The notes: a model not told the origin generated them from the letters alone. Numbered from the stretch's first letter, positions 42,022-51,197 are shown. The stretch: DNA of 64,000 nucleotides from Gammaproteobacteria bacterium (GCA_021773355.1 JAJFKE010000050.1:124001-188000), one strand, 5' to 3'. A program made the numbers and translations.

Positions 42022-42651
42022 ATGGTCCAAAATGCCAATTTCTGGGATAAGAGAGCTGAGGGTTATGCCAAATCCCCGGTCAGAGATGAGGAAGCCTACA
42101 AGGAAAAACTGGAAATTACTCGGCGCTATTTCCAGCCCGAATCCGAAGTGTTTGAGTTTGCCTGTGGAACGGGTACAACTGCGGTGGCCCACGCCCCCTA
42201 TGTAAAGAACATAGTGGCCGTTGATATTTCTTCAAAGATGATTGAGATAGCAAAGGATAAAGCTCGATCGGCGAGTGTCGAAAATATAGATTTTCAACAA
42301 TCTACCATCGAAGAATTCTCTGCCGATGATGAATCTTTCGATGTTGTGATGGCCCATAGCATTTTACATTTGCTGGAAACCCCGGAACAGGCGATTACCA
42401 AAGTATACAAGTTACTAAAGCCAGGTGGCGTTTTTGTAAGCAGCACGGTATGCCTCGGCGGTGCATTCTCTCCCTGGAGAATTTTTATTTTTCTCGGTAG
42501 ATTATTTAACGCCATTCCCTATGTGAATATTCTTAAGCGGGAGAAACTCGAAGAGTATTTCACTAATGCCGGCTTCGAAGTGGAATTTCAATGGGAGCGT
42601 CGCAAGGGACAGGCTGCTTTTCTGATTCTTCGAAAACCGCAACGAGATTAG
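42022..42651 (+). CDS. Class I SAM-dependent methyltransferase
   Basis: 209 residues from ATG 42022, with GAGGAAAGAG upstream (42009-42018); an upstream in-frame start at 41965 is not needed. FWDKRAEGYAKSPVRDEEAY, EVFEFACGTGTTAVAHAPYV (motif I), VAVDISSKMIEIAKDKA, VVMAHSILHLLETPEQAI and LLKPGGVFVSST are textbook motifs of the UbiE/COQ5-like group. Substrate unknown. A small membrane-protein gene follows 35 bases later. Confidence 0.88.
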   Translation: MVQNANFWDKRAEGYAKSPVRDEEAYKEKLEITRRYFQPESEVFEFACGTGTTAVAHAPYVKNIVAVDISSKMIEIAKDKARSASVENIDFQQSTIEEFSADDESFDVVMAHSILHLLETPEQAITKVYKLLKPGGVFVSSTVCLGGAFSPWRIFIFLGRLFNAIPYVNILKREKLEEYFTNAGFEVEFQWERRKGQAAFLILRKPQRD

Positions 42652-42686
42652 GCGGTCATCGCTTACGGTTAAGAGAGCATATAAAT

Positions 42687-43040
42687 ATGAAGCGCGTGGA
42701 GCTATTGGCTAAAAAAGGCTGGCGACTAGCGGCAGTATTCATAATTTTCGGGGTGGCAGGACCAGAGATTCTGGTCTACGCAGAAGGAATGGCATTACTG
42801 GAGATGATCGGCGCAGCCACATTCGTGTTTATGTACATAGTAGGTGCCAAACTCTATGTGCGGAATGTTTGGGACTGGTTTTTCAATTTCGAAAATCGAT
42901 ATCACTTCTTCTACCCTTCTTTTTCAATGATTCGGATACTGCCTGGAATGCTCTATTATTCGATTCCAAGACGCACGATCTTTTATGCTGTTTTCTTTCT
43001 CTTGGCTTTGTTCCTGTTGTTCGGGTATAGAGCAGGATAG
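42687..43040 (+). CDS. Hypothetical membrane protein
   Basis: 117 residues from ATG 42687, with AAGAGAG about ten bases upstream; the frame is open further upstream but overlaps the methyltransferase. Three hydrophobic segments at roughly 13-28, 33-49 and 96-113, with NVWDWFFNFENRYHFFYPS between. No family recognised. Likely co-transcribed with the methyltransferase. Confidence 0.6.
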   Translation: MKRVELLAKKGWRLAAVFIIFGVAGPEILVYAEGMALLEMIGAATFVFMYIVGAKLYVRNVWDWFFNFENRYHFFYPSFSMIRILPGMLYYSIPRRTIFYAVFFLLALFLLFGYRAG

Positions 43041-43259
43041 AGTCAATATGCTAGTGAAGCTCTGTACTCGATGTCCTCCACATAAAAGTGATCATAATAG
43101 AGGGATCGAATAGACAAACAGTAAGGGCTCGCCTACCCCGAGAATGGAATAATCGGAGCAACTATTCTTACCCCAGTCTTATTATTAAGATAAACTCCTT
43201 GCCACGGGTCATTTAACTTACAGAAACCTAAGTCACACTAACTAAAATCAGGAATCACT

Positions 43260-44021
43260 ATGTATAAGATCAAGCCTAGACTAGTAGTTGCAGCACTGTC
43301 GCTGTTAGCACCAGTTCTCGTTAGCGCACAAAATTTAACGCCTCTGCAGGAAAAAGTAAGGTCTGTAATGCAGATGGATCACCGCACCGAAGCAGAACTG
43401 GAGCGCGATGCCGACCGCGATCCGGTTGCGGCCTTGGATTTCATCGGTCTCGAAGACGACATGACAGTTATCGAATTCCTGCCAGCCGGCCAGGCCTACT
43501 ACACTAAAATTCTGGGGCCGGTGCTGGTGGACAATGGACACCTAATGGTTGTGGATAATCAGAGCACTTTCGATAGTTGGGGTGATTGGACTGAGATGGA
43601 TATGTTCAAGATGACCCATCAGGTGCCAATCGATAATGCCTTTAGCAGCAGTGCTGGTCGCTATACACCCGGTGAAATCAACTTCGGTGTACCCAGCGCT
43701 GACCTGTTTCTGCACTTCCGCGAATATCACAATTTTGATGAGAGGGATAATGCCCGCATAAATGCCAAGGTGTTTGAGACACTGAAATCCGGTGGCAGCT
43801 ACGTGATCATAGATCACAGCAGACGGCATATGAAAGAAGAAACTCGTACTCTGGGTCGCCGCGAAGATCCCGTGGACGTAATCTTGCAGGTTCAAGCCGC
43901 TGGCTTTGTGCTCGATAGAGCCTCCGATATGTTCTTCGAAGAAAGCGACGACCTGACTCAGGAAGTAGGAAGAATTCCAAATATGACTGACCGTTTTTTC
44001 TTGGTGTTCAAGAAGCCCTAG
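43260..44021 (+). CDS. Exported methyltransferase-like protein
   Basis: 253 residues with a signal peptide (LVVAALSLLAPVLVSAQ). The mature protein follows the COG4798-type predicted methyltransferases: MQMDHRTEAELERDADRDP, MTVIEFLPAGQAYYTKILGP at motif I, LMVVDNQ and FETLKSGGSYVIIDHS. Motif I lacks the usual GxGxG (LPAGQAY instead), and SAM is not expected in the periplasm, so the protein may bind another ligand or have a different activity. It ends with a terminator at 44062. Confidence 0.75.
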   Translation: MYKIKPRLVVAALSLLAPVLVSAQNLTPLQEKVRSVMQMDHRTEAELERDADRDPVAALDFIGLEDDMTVIEFLPAGQAYYTKILGPVLVDNGHLMVVDNQSTFDSWGDWTEMDMFKMTHQVPIDNAFSSSAGRYTPGEINFGVPSADLFLHFREYHNFDERDNARINAKVFETLKSGGSYVIIDHSRRHMKEETRTLGRREDPVDVILQVQAAGFVLDRASDMFFEESDDLTQEVGRIPNMTDRFFLVFKKP

Positions 44022-44061
44022 CTTCAGAACCGCAATTCGCAAGAACGAAATCGGTTTAACG

Positions 44062-44112
44062 AAGCCCTTAGTCACGTAGACTTTATCGTCTCTGGTTAAG
44101 GGCTTTTCTTTT
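44062..44112 (+). terminator. Rho-independent terminator
   Basis: AAGCCCTTA (44062-44070) and TAAGGGCTT (44097-44105) are perfect 9-base arms with a 26-base loop, followed by TTCTTTT. It lies 40 bases after the methyltransferase-like gene. Confidence 0.75.
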
Positions 44113-44230
44113 GCGTGGGCGCAAATAGTTATTGTCAAAAATAGGCGCCAAAGCGTAGTGCCAATACCCGCATCGTAGGGTATAAAGGCTGTTAATACTA
44201 ATATCCCGTGGATTGGCGAAGGAGCCCTTG

Positions 44231-44734
44231 ATGAAATCTTTTTTACTATCACTACTGCTTGTTTCCGGCCTGAGTTTTACAGCACAGGCACAAGACTCCG
44301 GTGCTCCTCCTGCTATCTACAAACCAGGCGCCGAAATAATGGCGGAACTGGCCAAAGCTGCGGCATCTTCTGCATCGGCGGGTGGCTGGTCAGTGACAAT
44401 CTCACCCGGTGTATCAGTACGTCGCCGCAGTAGCTCCGTGGAACAATATGCGATCATCCATCCCTGGAGCATGGAGATCTATAGAATTTTGGAAGGCAGC
44501 GGCACCTTTGTAACTGGGGGCCTGCTCGAACTGCCATTGGCCGAATCCAGTGATCCGAATATAGTAAGAACTCAGCATGGTATTAAGGGCGGACTCGCCC
44601 GCCAAGTAACAGCCGGGGACGTACTGGTGCTGCAACCAGGAACGCCGCACTGGTTCAGTAGTATCGATGGTGAAACCATTACCTATATGGAAAGCCGTAT
44701 CATGATCACGACCCACCCAGTTCAGTATCAGTAG
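44231..44734 (+). CDS. Exported cupin domain protein
   Basis: 167 residues from ATG 44231 with GGAG eight to eleven bases upstream; the frame's earlier GTG/ATG (44213) is less likely. Signal peptide LLLVSGLSFTAQAQ. The cupin core shows AIIHPWSMEIYRILEGSGTFVTGG and VLVLQPGTPHWFSSID, with His in the metal positions. Cupins bind a metal and sugars or aromatics; no substrate can be named. Followed by a bidirectional terminator at 44762. Confidence 0.8.
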   Translation: MKSFLLSLLLVSGLSFTAQAQDSGAPPAIYKPGAEIMAELAKAAASSASAGGWSVTISPGVSVRRRSSSVEQYAIIHPWSMEIYRILEGSGTFVTGGLLELPLAESSDPNIVRTQHGIKGGLARQVTAGDVLVLQPGTPHWFSSIDGETITYMESRIMITTHPVQYQ

Positions 44735-44761
44735 TTGTTGTTGTCAATAGGACTGAATTAG

Positions 44762-44794
44762 GGACGATGAGCCTGCTTGCTTCATCGTCCTTTT
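44762..44794. terminator. Terminator between convergent genes
   Basis: Perfect 9-base arms GGACGATGA (44762-44770) and TCATCGTCC (44782-44790), 11-base loop, then TTTT. It can serve the cupin gene and possibly the convergent pirin operon. Confidence 0.75.
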
Positions 44795-44817
44795 GTTGTG
44801 CCCTTGCCCTGGCAAAC

Positions 44818-45675
44818 TCAGACCAGTGTTCCGTCGCTATAGTCTCGAATCGCCTGATGAATTTCATCCATGGTATTCATAACGAACGGTCCTCGATGCG
44901 CTATAGGTTCGCCAATTGGCTTGCCTGTTATCACAAGCAGCCGAGAACCACCAGTAGCAGTTATTCGCAGCAAGCCCTGCCGCGAAAGACGCGCTATCTT
45001 GCCCTGGGATAGTTGGTAATCACTATCACCGATAGCTGCGATTCCCGAATAAACATACACCAAGGCGGTGTAACCAGCAGGCACTTCAATATTTATCTGC
45101 TCGTCTTTGCTAAAGGCGATATCCAGATAGGCCGGGTCAGTATTAAGTCTGCTAACCGCACCTGTTAGCTGAATATCGTTGGCGGCCAATTCGCCAGCGA
45201 TGGACTTAATGTCAATGCCTCCTGTCTTGTAGGACGGAATAGATTCGGCATCGATATCGTTGTAGGTGGCAGGTGTCATCTTTTCACTGGCTGGCAGATT
45301 AACCCATAGCTGGAAGCCATGCATTTTGCCTTCTTCCTGTTTTGGCATTTCCGAATGAATCACCCCGGAGCCAGCTTTCATCCACTGCACGTCGCCGGGT
45401 CCTAAACGTCCAATATTGCCCATATGGTCTCGGTGTTCCATCTGCCCTGTCAGCATATAGGTAACCGTCTCAAAACCTCGATGTGGATGGGGCGGAAAAC
45501 CGCCGATGTAATCGGCCGCTTCATCGGAACCGAATTCATCCAGCATCAGAAAAGGATCGAAACGTGCCAGATCATTCCCACCGAAAACACGCTTGAGTTG
45601 CACACCAGCACCATCACTGGTTGCCTGGGCGACTAATACTTCTTCAATATCGCGAAATTCTATGTGTTGGTTCAT
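44818..45675 (-). CDS. Pirin family protein
   Basis: 285 residues, a bicupin. FDPFLMLDEFGSDEAADYIGGFPPHPHRGFETVTYMLTG carries the metal-binding His pair, MEHRDHMGN and WMKAGSGVIHSEMP carry the further His and Glu. Pirins bind Fe and some have quercetinase activity. The gene overlaps the azoreductase gene by four bases, so both belong to one operon under the divergent LysR regulator. Pirin plus azoreductase is a frequent quinone/flavonoid detoxification pairing. Confidence 0.9.
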   Translation of the reverse strand: MNQHIEFRDIEEVLVAQATSDGAGVQLKRVFGGNDLARFDPFLMLDEFGSDEAADYIGGFPPHPHRGFETVTYMLTGQMEHRDHMGNIGRLGPGDVQWMKAGSGVIHSEMPKQEEGKMHGFQLWVNLPASEKMTPATYNDIDAESIPSYKTGGIDIKSIAGELAANDIQLTGAVSRLNTDPAYLDIAFSKDEQINIEVPAGYTALVYVYSGIAAIGDSDYQLSQGKIARLSRQGLLRITATGGSRLLVITGKPIGEPIAHRGPFVMNTMDEIHQAIRDYSDGTLV

Positions 45676-46313
45676 GCCGCATCCTTCCTGTGAATAGTTT
45701 GTGACTCGTCTCCGACAACGGTATTTGCAATCTGTTGCCGAGCTTGCTCAATTCCCTGCTCTCTTCGTTCCGGTCCCATATTGAGTCCATCGGCGGTGAT
45801 GAATTCGACATCCGTCAGGCCGACAAATGACATGATAAGTTTCATATAGGGACGCAGAAAATCACTTGCCGCGCTGTCATGCACACCACCCATCGCTGCT
45901 ACCAGATACACTTTCTTGTCTTGCAATAGCCCCACTGGCCCGCTCTCGGTGTATTTGAAAGTGACACCCGCCCTGGCAATATGGTCTACCCAGGCCTTTA
46001 ACATGGAAGGCAGGGAAAAATTATACATAGGTAATGCAATCACCAGGGTGTCAGCCTGTTGCACTTCAGCAATCAAACTGTCGGAATAATCTACCTTGGC
46101 TTGTTGCTCGTCGCTGCGATCCGCTTCCGGTGTCATTAATGCCTGCAGCCATGCTGCATCGAGGTGGGGCACGGGAGACTCGCGAAAATTACGCTCTACA
46201 ATTTGAAAGCTCTCTCCTGCGGATACGAAGGCAGACAATAACTCCTGCATCAGCATGGAACTCACGCTGCCTTCCTCGAAAATACTGCTGGTAAGCCGTA
46301 ATACATTTTTCAT
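45672..46313 (-). CDS. FMN-dependent NADH-azoreductase/quinone reductase family
   Basis: 213 residues from ATG 46313 (GGAG about 9 bases upstream on the minus strand); ATG 46319 adds two residues. Flavodoxin-like fold with RLTSSIFEEGSVSSM (phosphate loop), ALPMYNFSLPSMLKAWVDHIARAGVTFKY (FMN loop, azoreductase signature MYNFxxP) and YLVAAMGGVHD. Reduces quinones and azo compounds by two electrons. Its 3' end overlaps the pirin start (ATGA). Confidence 0.88.
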   Translation of the reverse strand: MKNVLRLTSSIFEEGSVSSMLMQELLSAFVSAGESFQIVERNFRESPVPHLDAAWLQALMTPEADRSDEQQAKVDYSDSLIAEVQQADTLVIALPMYNFSLPSMLKAWVDHIARAGVTFKYTESGPVGLLQDKKVYLVAAMGGVHDSAASDFLRPYMKLIMSFVGLTDVEFITADGLNMGPERREQGIEQARQQIANTVVGDESQTIHRKDAA

Positions 46314-46366
46314 AGTCATTCTCCATTCAAAGTCGCTGTACTTGATGGGAACAATGATAGGGCATA

Positions 46367-46399
46367 TTATTCGATGTATTAATCCATTTATTAGATGTA
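46367..46399. promoter_or_regulatory. Direct-repeat operator in the azoreductase/LysR divergent promoter
   Basis: TTATTCGATGTA (46367-46378) and TTATTAGATGTA (46388-46399) match at 11 of 12 positions and are 21 bases apart, two helical turns, 22 bases before the LysR start. This is a plausible binding site for the LysR protein. Confidence 0.45.
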
Positions 46400-46420
46400 A
46401 TAGATCAGCTTTTTAGATAT

Positions 46421-47305
46421 ATGAAGACTCCTCGCATTACATTGGAACAGTGGTTGGCCTTTAAGACGGTAGTGGACAGCGGCTCCTATGCTCTTGCAGC
46501 AGAGCAGCTGAACAAGAGCCAGTCGTCTATCAGCTACGCCATCAGTCGACTCAATGGGCAGTTGCCGCAGCCGGTCCTGTCTCTACATGGCCGCAAGGCG
46601 GTGATGACCGAGGCCGGGCAGGTGCTTTACCGTCATGCACAGCAATTACTCAACCAGGCCAGTGAGGCTGAGGCAGTAGCGGGTTCTCTGGCCTTGGGTT
46701 TCGAATCGGAGGTAGCCATTGCGGTCGATGTGCTGGTGGAAATCGGCTCACTAATCTGTGCTTTCGAAGAGTTCTCTCAAGAATTTCCCCATACGCGACT
46801 TCGCGTATTAGAGACCAGCTTATCGGGAACTACCGATGCACTGCTGGAGAAAACTGCTGACCTGGTGATTGGATCAATTCCGCCGCCGGGATTCAGAAGC
46901 GCACCCCTGCTGCAGGTAAATATGGTTCCTGTGGCCGCAGCTGAGCACCCGCTCGTTACCGCCAAATCCAATGTCTCGGAACTGGAGTTACGCAGTTATA
47001 GGCAGGTTGTTTTGCGCGACACCGGTGCACATCGCGAACTGGACGCTGGCTGGTTACAGGCCGAACAGCGTTGGACAGTAAGTCATTTCTCCACCAGCAT
47101 TAAGTTGCTGAAATCGGGCCTGGCTTTTGCCTTCCTGCCACACGATTGGGTGACAGAAGAATTGGCGCAGGGTGATCTGGTACTGATCCCCCTGCAGCCC
47201 AAGATGGATAGATTGATTCAGATGTACCTAATGCTTGCTGACAATCAAGCTGCCGGGCCAGCCACTAGAGCGCTATATGACACTGTTCTGCAAAAACTTT
47301 CCTAG
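46421..47305 (+). CDS. LysR family transcriptional regulator
   Basis: 294 residues. N-terminal winged helix-turn-helix: TLEQWLAFKTVVDSGSYALA, AEQLNKSQSSISYAISRLN, LSLHGRKAVMTEAGQVLYRHA. C-terminal periplasmic-binding-like effector domain from about residue 90. It is divergent from the azoreductase-pirin operon with a 107-base gap holding a direct repeat, so local control of that operon, probably by a quinone or aromatic inducer, is inferred. Confidence 0.9.
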   Translation: MKTPRITLEQWLAFKTVVDSGSYALAAEQLNKSQSSISYAISRLNGQLPQPVLSLHGRKAVMTEAGQVLYRHAQQLLNQASEAEAVAGSLALGFESEVAIAVDVLVEIGSLICAFEEFSQEFPHTRLRVLETSLSGTTDALLEKTADLVIGSIPPPGFRSAPLLQVNMVPVAAAEHPLVTAKSNVSELELRSYRQVVLRDTGAHRELDAGWLQAEQRWTVSHFSTSIKLLKSGLAFAFLPHDWVTEELAQGDLVLIPLQPKMDRLIQMYLMLADNQAAGPATRALYDTVLQKLS

Positions 47306-47453
47306 CTAACTGCAAAGTATTCAACACAGCTAGTGAATAGCCTGATCCTCGCCATTAGGGTGTTCAGCTTCTATTCATACACTCTCGGTATGATCATACT
47401 AAGGTAATTTCCGAAGTCACCCTTGTCATTAATTACGGAAGTAGGTGCGTGTT

Positions 47454-47981
47454 ATGGTCATTAAGAAGATTTTATTTAGCGTGTCAGTTATCGTGGCACT
47501 TGTATTGAGCCAGACTGCTTCGGCGGACAGTCGCAATCATCGCCGCGGCTACAGCGACTATGGTTACGGTAGTCATAACTACCGCAATAACTACCGTAGA
47601 AATTATAGGGCTAACTCTTATCACTATGGCTCTCGTGACCGACGCTATAGAAATAATTACAATTTCTATTACGGTAGCCGCTATTCTCGTCGCGGGCACT
47701 ACGACTCCGGCAGTTTTGTAGGGGGACTGGTATTGGGGTCATTGTTTAGCTACCCACGCTACTCCAGTCGAAACTACGAAACTGTGATCTATAGAAACGC
47801 TCCCGCCACACGCACTCGCGAGATCGTGTATGTGGACAAGTCTGAAGTCCAAGATGTAGCGCCAGTTGCCAGCGGTCGTCGCCTGTTAAGAGATTTGGAA
47901 GGAAACTGCTTCGAGAGAATAGTTGACGAACAGGGAGACGAATTACGGGTGCAGCTGGACGCTGAGGAATGTAATTTTTAG
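47454..47981 (+). CDS. Exported Tyr/Arg/Asn-rich repetitive protein
   Basis: 175 residues from ATG 47454 (GTAGGTG upstream). Signal peptide KILFSVSVIVALVLSQTASA. The mature N-terminal 65 residues are low-complexity and rich in Tyr, Arg, Asn, Ser and Gly (NHRRGYSDYGYGSHNYRNNY and similar), followed by GSFVGGLVLGSLFSYPRYS and a small C-terminal domain with two cysteines (DLEGNCFERI, DAEECNF). The repeat part would be basic and flexible and could bind polysaccharide, DNA or metal. No family recognised. Confidence 0.65.
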   Translation: MVIKKILFSVSVIVALVLSQTASADSRNHRRGYSDYGYGSHNYRNNYRRNYRANSYHYGSRDRRYRNNYNFYYGSRYSRRGHYDSGSFVGGLVLGSLFSYPRYSSRNYETVIYRNAPATRTREIVYVDKSEVQDVAPVASGRRLLRDLEGNCFERIVDEQGDELRVQLDAEECNF

Positions 47982-48056
47982 TCAGTAATTTTAGGTCTGC
48001 GTTATACTTCTCATACAGTATTTCTTTTCTAGGATTGCAGGATGGTTTGAAAAGTT

Positions 48057-48842
48057 ATGAGAAAATATAGCGCAGTTATTTCCCTTCTAATAATTCTGGC
48101 TAGCTGTGCCAGTTCACCACTCGATCGACGCCAGGTCGTGCTCTATTCCGATGCTGAAATGGTCGAGCAAGGCATTCGCAGCTACCGTCAAATGCAGGCG
48201 GAGATTCCCGCAACCACTAATCCCAGAGAATTACAGTACGTGCAGTGTGTGGCAAACTATATTGTTGCTGCGCTGGACGAGGAAGATCAAAATAGATTTG
48301 AATGGGAAGTGACAGTCTTCGACAACGAACAGGCCAATGCTTTCGCATTACCAGGGGGTAAGATCGGCGTCTACAACGGCTTGCTTCCCATAACCGTGAA
48401 TCAACATCAATTAGCAGCGGTAATGGCTCATGAAGTGGGTCATGTACTGGCAAATCACAGCAACGAGCGCGCAAGTCAGTCAACACTGCGCAATGTCGGC
48501 ATAGCAGCTGCGCAGATCCTTGGTGCCTCAGATACAACTCTTCAAGTATTGGATACCGGCTCTCAGCTTGGTATTTTCTTACCCTTTAATCGAACTCAGG
48601 AAAGCGAAGCCGATTCTATCGGTGTGATACTCATGGCCAACGCTGGCTTCAATCCCGAAGAGAGTATCAACCTCTGGCTTAATATGAGCGCTGAAGGCGG
48701 CCCAAGACCTCCTGAATTTCTATCTACCCATCCCTCGCCATCTTCTCGAATGGCGGAACTGCGACGCTTGATGCCGGCGGCAAATGCGTTACGTCAATCT
48801 GCCATGGGCAGAGGCTTGAACCCGGACTGTGTTCAAAACTAG
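48057..48842 (+). CDS. M48 family metallopeptidase lipoprotein
   Basis: 261 residues with lipobox ILASC (Cys17), so an outer-membrane or periplasmic lipoprotein. HEVGH at 125-129 is the zinc site and RTQESEADSIG holds the third ligand Glu. FNRTQESEAD, NEQANAFALPGGKIGVYNGLL and FLSTHPSPSSRMAEL are typical of the LoiP/YcaL/BepA group. These proteases cut or refold misassembled envelope proteins. Monocistronic in appearance; an AT-rich hairpin lies 100 bases downstream. Confidence 0.9.
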   Translation: MRKYSAVISLLIILASCASSPLDRRQVVLYSDAEMVEQGIRSYRQMQAEIPATTNPRELQYVQCVANYIVAALDEEDQNRFEWEVTVFDNEQANAFALPGGKIGVYNGLLPITVNQHQLAAVMAHEVGHVLANHSNERASQSTLRNVGIAAAQILGASDTTLQVLDTGSQLGIFLPFNRTQESEADSIGVILMANAGFNPEESINLWLNMSAEGGPRPPEFLSTHPSPSSRMAELRRLMPAANALRQSAMGRGLNPDCVQN

Positions 48843-49347
48843 GCTAGGTCAGGCCAAATTGCAGATACCGCCTGTAACGCTATCGAATGTCCAAGCAATT
48901 GAGTTCCTCTTTGAATCTCGACTTTTTGATAAAAATAGTATAGTAAAGTTTTTACTTTATTATTTTTGAGAGTAGGTGAGTTGGCTCCAAAACCAGTTCC
49001 CAATTTTACGATTAGCACCTTCCTACAAATCCAAATCTATTGAGATTCGCTACATATGGTGGTATTGTCTCTTTCGCAACACAAGATGATGATTTCTTCA
49101 TGTTTTGCAATCGCTTCGGATACAGTCGCCACGCCTCAACCTGTACCGAAGTGCTCCTTGAGAATTCCTGCTCCGGCATAGTCTAAAGATTTGCTGGGGC
49201 AGGAATGCTTTCCTGCAACATCCTGCACTCGTCTCTGAGCAGCCTGCAATTCACTTGTGGCGATGAGTCCACTGCAATTTCTCTGTTTCCGTCCGATAGC
49301 TGATAAAGTAGTCATTTCCCTGTGCAACAAAGCAGAGACAGAGTTTC
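48843..49347. other. 505-base intergenic region
   Basis: Between the M48 and DUF3667 genes. I find no credible gene on either strand; one 64-codon minus frame lacks motifs. Only a weak terminator (48941) and AT-rich stretches are visible. Confidence 0.45.
48941..48967 (+). terminator. Weak terminator-like hairpin
   Basis: TAGTAAAGT (48941-48949) and ACTTTATTA (48954-48962) pair at 8 of 9 positions, loop TTTT, followed by TTTTT. AT-only stem, so strength is doubtful. Confidence 0.35.
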
Positions 49348-50337
49348 ATGGATAATTACCCCTCATTCCAAGAACAGCTTCGCCCCTGTCTCAACTGCGG
49401 GTATCAAATGCAGGGTAGTTACTGTGGAAACTGCGGTCAGGAAGCAAAGGACTTGCGACGCCCTTTCTTCAAGCTTAGCTTGGAAGCGATCCAGTCTTTG
49501 TTAGAACTCGACGGTCGAGCGTTTCGAACTTTGTTTTGCCTTCTATTCAAGCCGGCCTTCCTGAGCCGAGAATATTTTAGTGGACGCCGGGCCAGCTATA
49601 CTCCACCGCTGCGTTTATTTTTGATAATCAGTGTTTCGTTCTTCTTGTTGGTTAGTCTGTATACCTCGATCCAGTCTATTGACGAGGTATTGCGTGGCGA
49701 ACCAGCAGAAGTGGCTGTAGAGGCACCACTTTTGGACAATGACACAGTAGGTGCTATCGACAGCGAACAGGACTCAGGCGAAATTGATGAAAGCAGTCTT
49801 GAGAATATCGAGAGATTTGTCAATGACATACACCTGCCATTCCTCTCCGAACAAACAAACGAAAACCTGCGCACTGCAATGAAAGCACAGGCAGAAACCA
49901 ACCTGAACACTCTACTGGAAGACCCAGCAGACTTTGCCAGCGGCTATTTGGAATACATTACTGTTTTTACCTTATTGATGATGCCACTGTTGGCCCTTAT
50001 TCAAAAAGTTCTCTACCTAAGGACGGGGCATTACTATGTGGAACATCTGGTGCTCACCTTGCATAATCATGCGTTTATTATTCTCGCGATTTTTATAAAC
50101 ATAATATTCGATATTATTGAAGAAGAGCAGATAGCGATTATAAGTTCATTATTTGCTTGGGCGGGAACAGCTGTTTTTATTTGGGGGTGGACTTATTTGT
50201 TCTTGAGTTTGAAAAACTATTTTCAGCAGGGTTATGCAATAACCCTGCTGAAATTTCTACTCACAACTTTACTCTACAGCACCACATTTGGCTTAGGGCT
50301 TGCAATCTTTTTCGGAATACTATTCTTCCTGTTCTAA
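49348..50337 (+). CDS. DUF3667 family zinc-ribbon membrane protein
   Basis: 329 residues. CLNCGYQMQGSYCGNCGQE at about 14-32 is a zinc ribbon with two CxxC pairs, the DUF3667 signature. A conserved FFKLSLEAIQSLLELDGRAFRT segment and YFSGRRASYTPPLRLFL follow, then one helix, an acidic variable part (residues 115-170) and four more hydrophobic helices to the C-terminus. Function unknown; members often lie near membrane stress genes. Confidence 0.85.
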   Translation: MDNYPSFQEQLRPCLNCGYQMQGSYCGNCGQEAKDLRRPFFKLSLEAIQSLLELDGRAFRTLFCLLFKPAFLSREYFSGRRASYTPPLRLFLIISVSFFLLVSLYTSIQSIDEVLRGEPAEVAVEAPLLDNDTVGAIDSEQDSGEIDESSLENIERFVNDIHLPFLSEQTNENLRTAMKAQAETNLNTLLEDPADFASGYLEYITVFTLLMMPLLALIQKVLYLRTGHYYVEHLVLTLHNHAFIILAIFINIIFDIIEEEQIAIISSLFAWAGTAVFIWGWTYLFLSLKNYFQQGYAITLLKFLLTTLLYSTTFGLGLAIFFGILFFLF

Positions 50338-50350
50338 GACTTGCAGTGCA

Positions 50351-51160
50351 TTATGACTGCTGTTGTACATGCACATCCATTTGTGGAAACGGGAAGGATA
50401 AGCCTTCATCACCAAAGGTCTTATACACATCTTCATTCAGTTTGAAGAACACTCCCCAATAGTCTGGAGCATTAACCCAGGCTTTTACCACAATATTTAC
50501 CGAACTATCGGCCAAAGCGCTAAGCGCCATAAAATGCTCAGGGTCTTTCAGTATGCGCTCGTCTGCGGCAATCAAGCGATTCAGCACTTCATAGGCCTTG
50601 TCAACGTCGTCGCCATAGGAAATTCCAAACACCCAATCTACGCGGCGCGTCGCTTGCGTCGAGTAATTAATCATAGAACCGGTCGCCAGTGGTCCGTTAG
50701 GAATCAACACGGTTTTGTTGTCCGGCGTAGTAAGTATGGTCACGAAAATTTGAATCTCTTTAACCGCACCGGTATAGCCCTGCGCCTCGATTACATCGCC
50801 TACTTTGTAGGGTTTGAAGAACAGGATCATCACCCCACCCGCAAAGTTTTGCAAAGTTCCCGATAAGGCCAAACCAACCGCGAGACCGGCGGCACCGAGA
50901 ATGGCTATGAAGGAAGTCATTTCTACACCCAGCATGCCAAGTGCAGTAATGTAGACCATCACCTTCAACAAGATAGACACCATGCTGCTCAAGAAACTGG
51001 TCAGAGAAGGGTCTACCGCGCTCCTGTCGAGCACCTTCCTGGTCAAGGTGACAAGCATCTTCGCTATGTAAAGACCAATCACCAACGTCGCCAGGGCAGC
51101 AAGAAGTTTAAGTCCATAGGTAACTGCTAGTGCGCTTAGGGCGGAGGGATCGATTTCCAT
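50351..51160 (-). CDS. Small-conductance mechanosensitive channel (MscS family)
   Basis: 269 residues, E. coli MscS size. Three N-terminal membrane helices; the pore helix LGAAGLAVGLALSGTLQNFAGG matches the Gly/Ala-packed TM3 of MscS; FKPYKVGDVIEAQGYTGAVKEI begins the beta domain, and LIPNGPLATGSMINYS and VDWVFGISYGDD are canonical. It opens under membrane tension on hypo-osmotic shock. Likely monocistronic. Confidence 0.93.
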   Translation of the reverse strand: MEIDPSALSALAVTYGLKLLAALATLVIGLYIAKMLVTLTRKVLDRSAVDPSLTSFLSSMVSILLKVMVYITALGMLGVEMTSFIAILGAAGLAVGLALSGTLQNFAGGVMILFFKPYKVGDVIEAQGYTGAVKEIQIFVTILTTPDNKTVLIPNGPLATGSMINYSTQATRRVDWVFGISYGDDVDKAYEVLNRLIAADERILKDPEHFMALSALADSSVNIVVKAWVNAPDYWGVFFKLNEDVYKTFGDEGLSFPFPQMDVHVQQQS

Positions 51161-51197
51161 AGTTGTACCTTTTCTTATTTTGCTTCAAATAATAAAA

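Noticed and set aside
43542..44252. 236-codon minus-strand frame opposite the exported methyltransferase-like gene
   Set aside because: It spans a coding gene and its terminator and shows no motifs.
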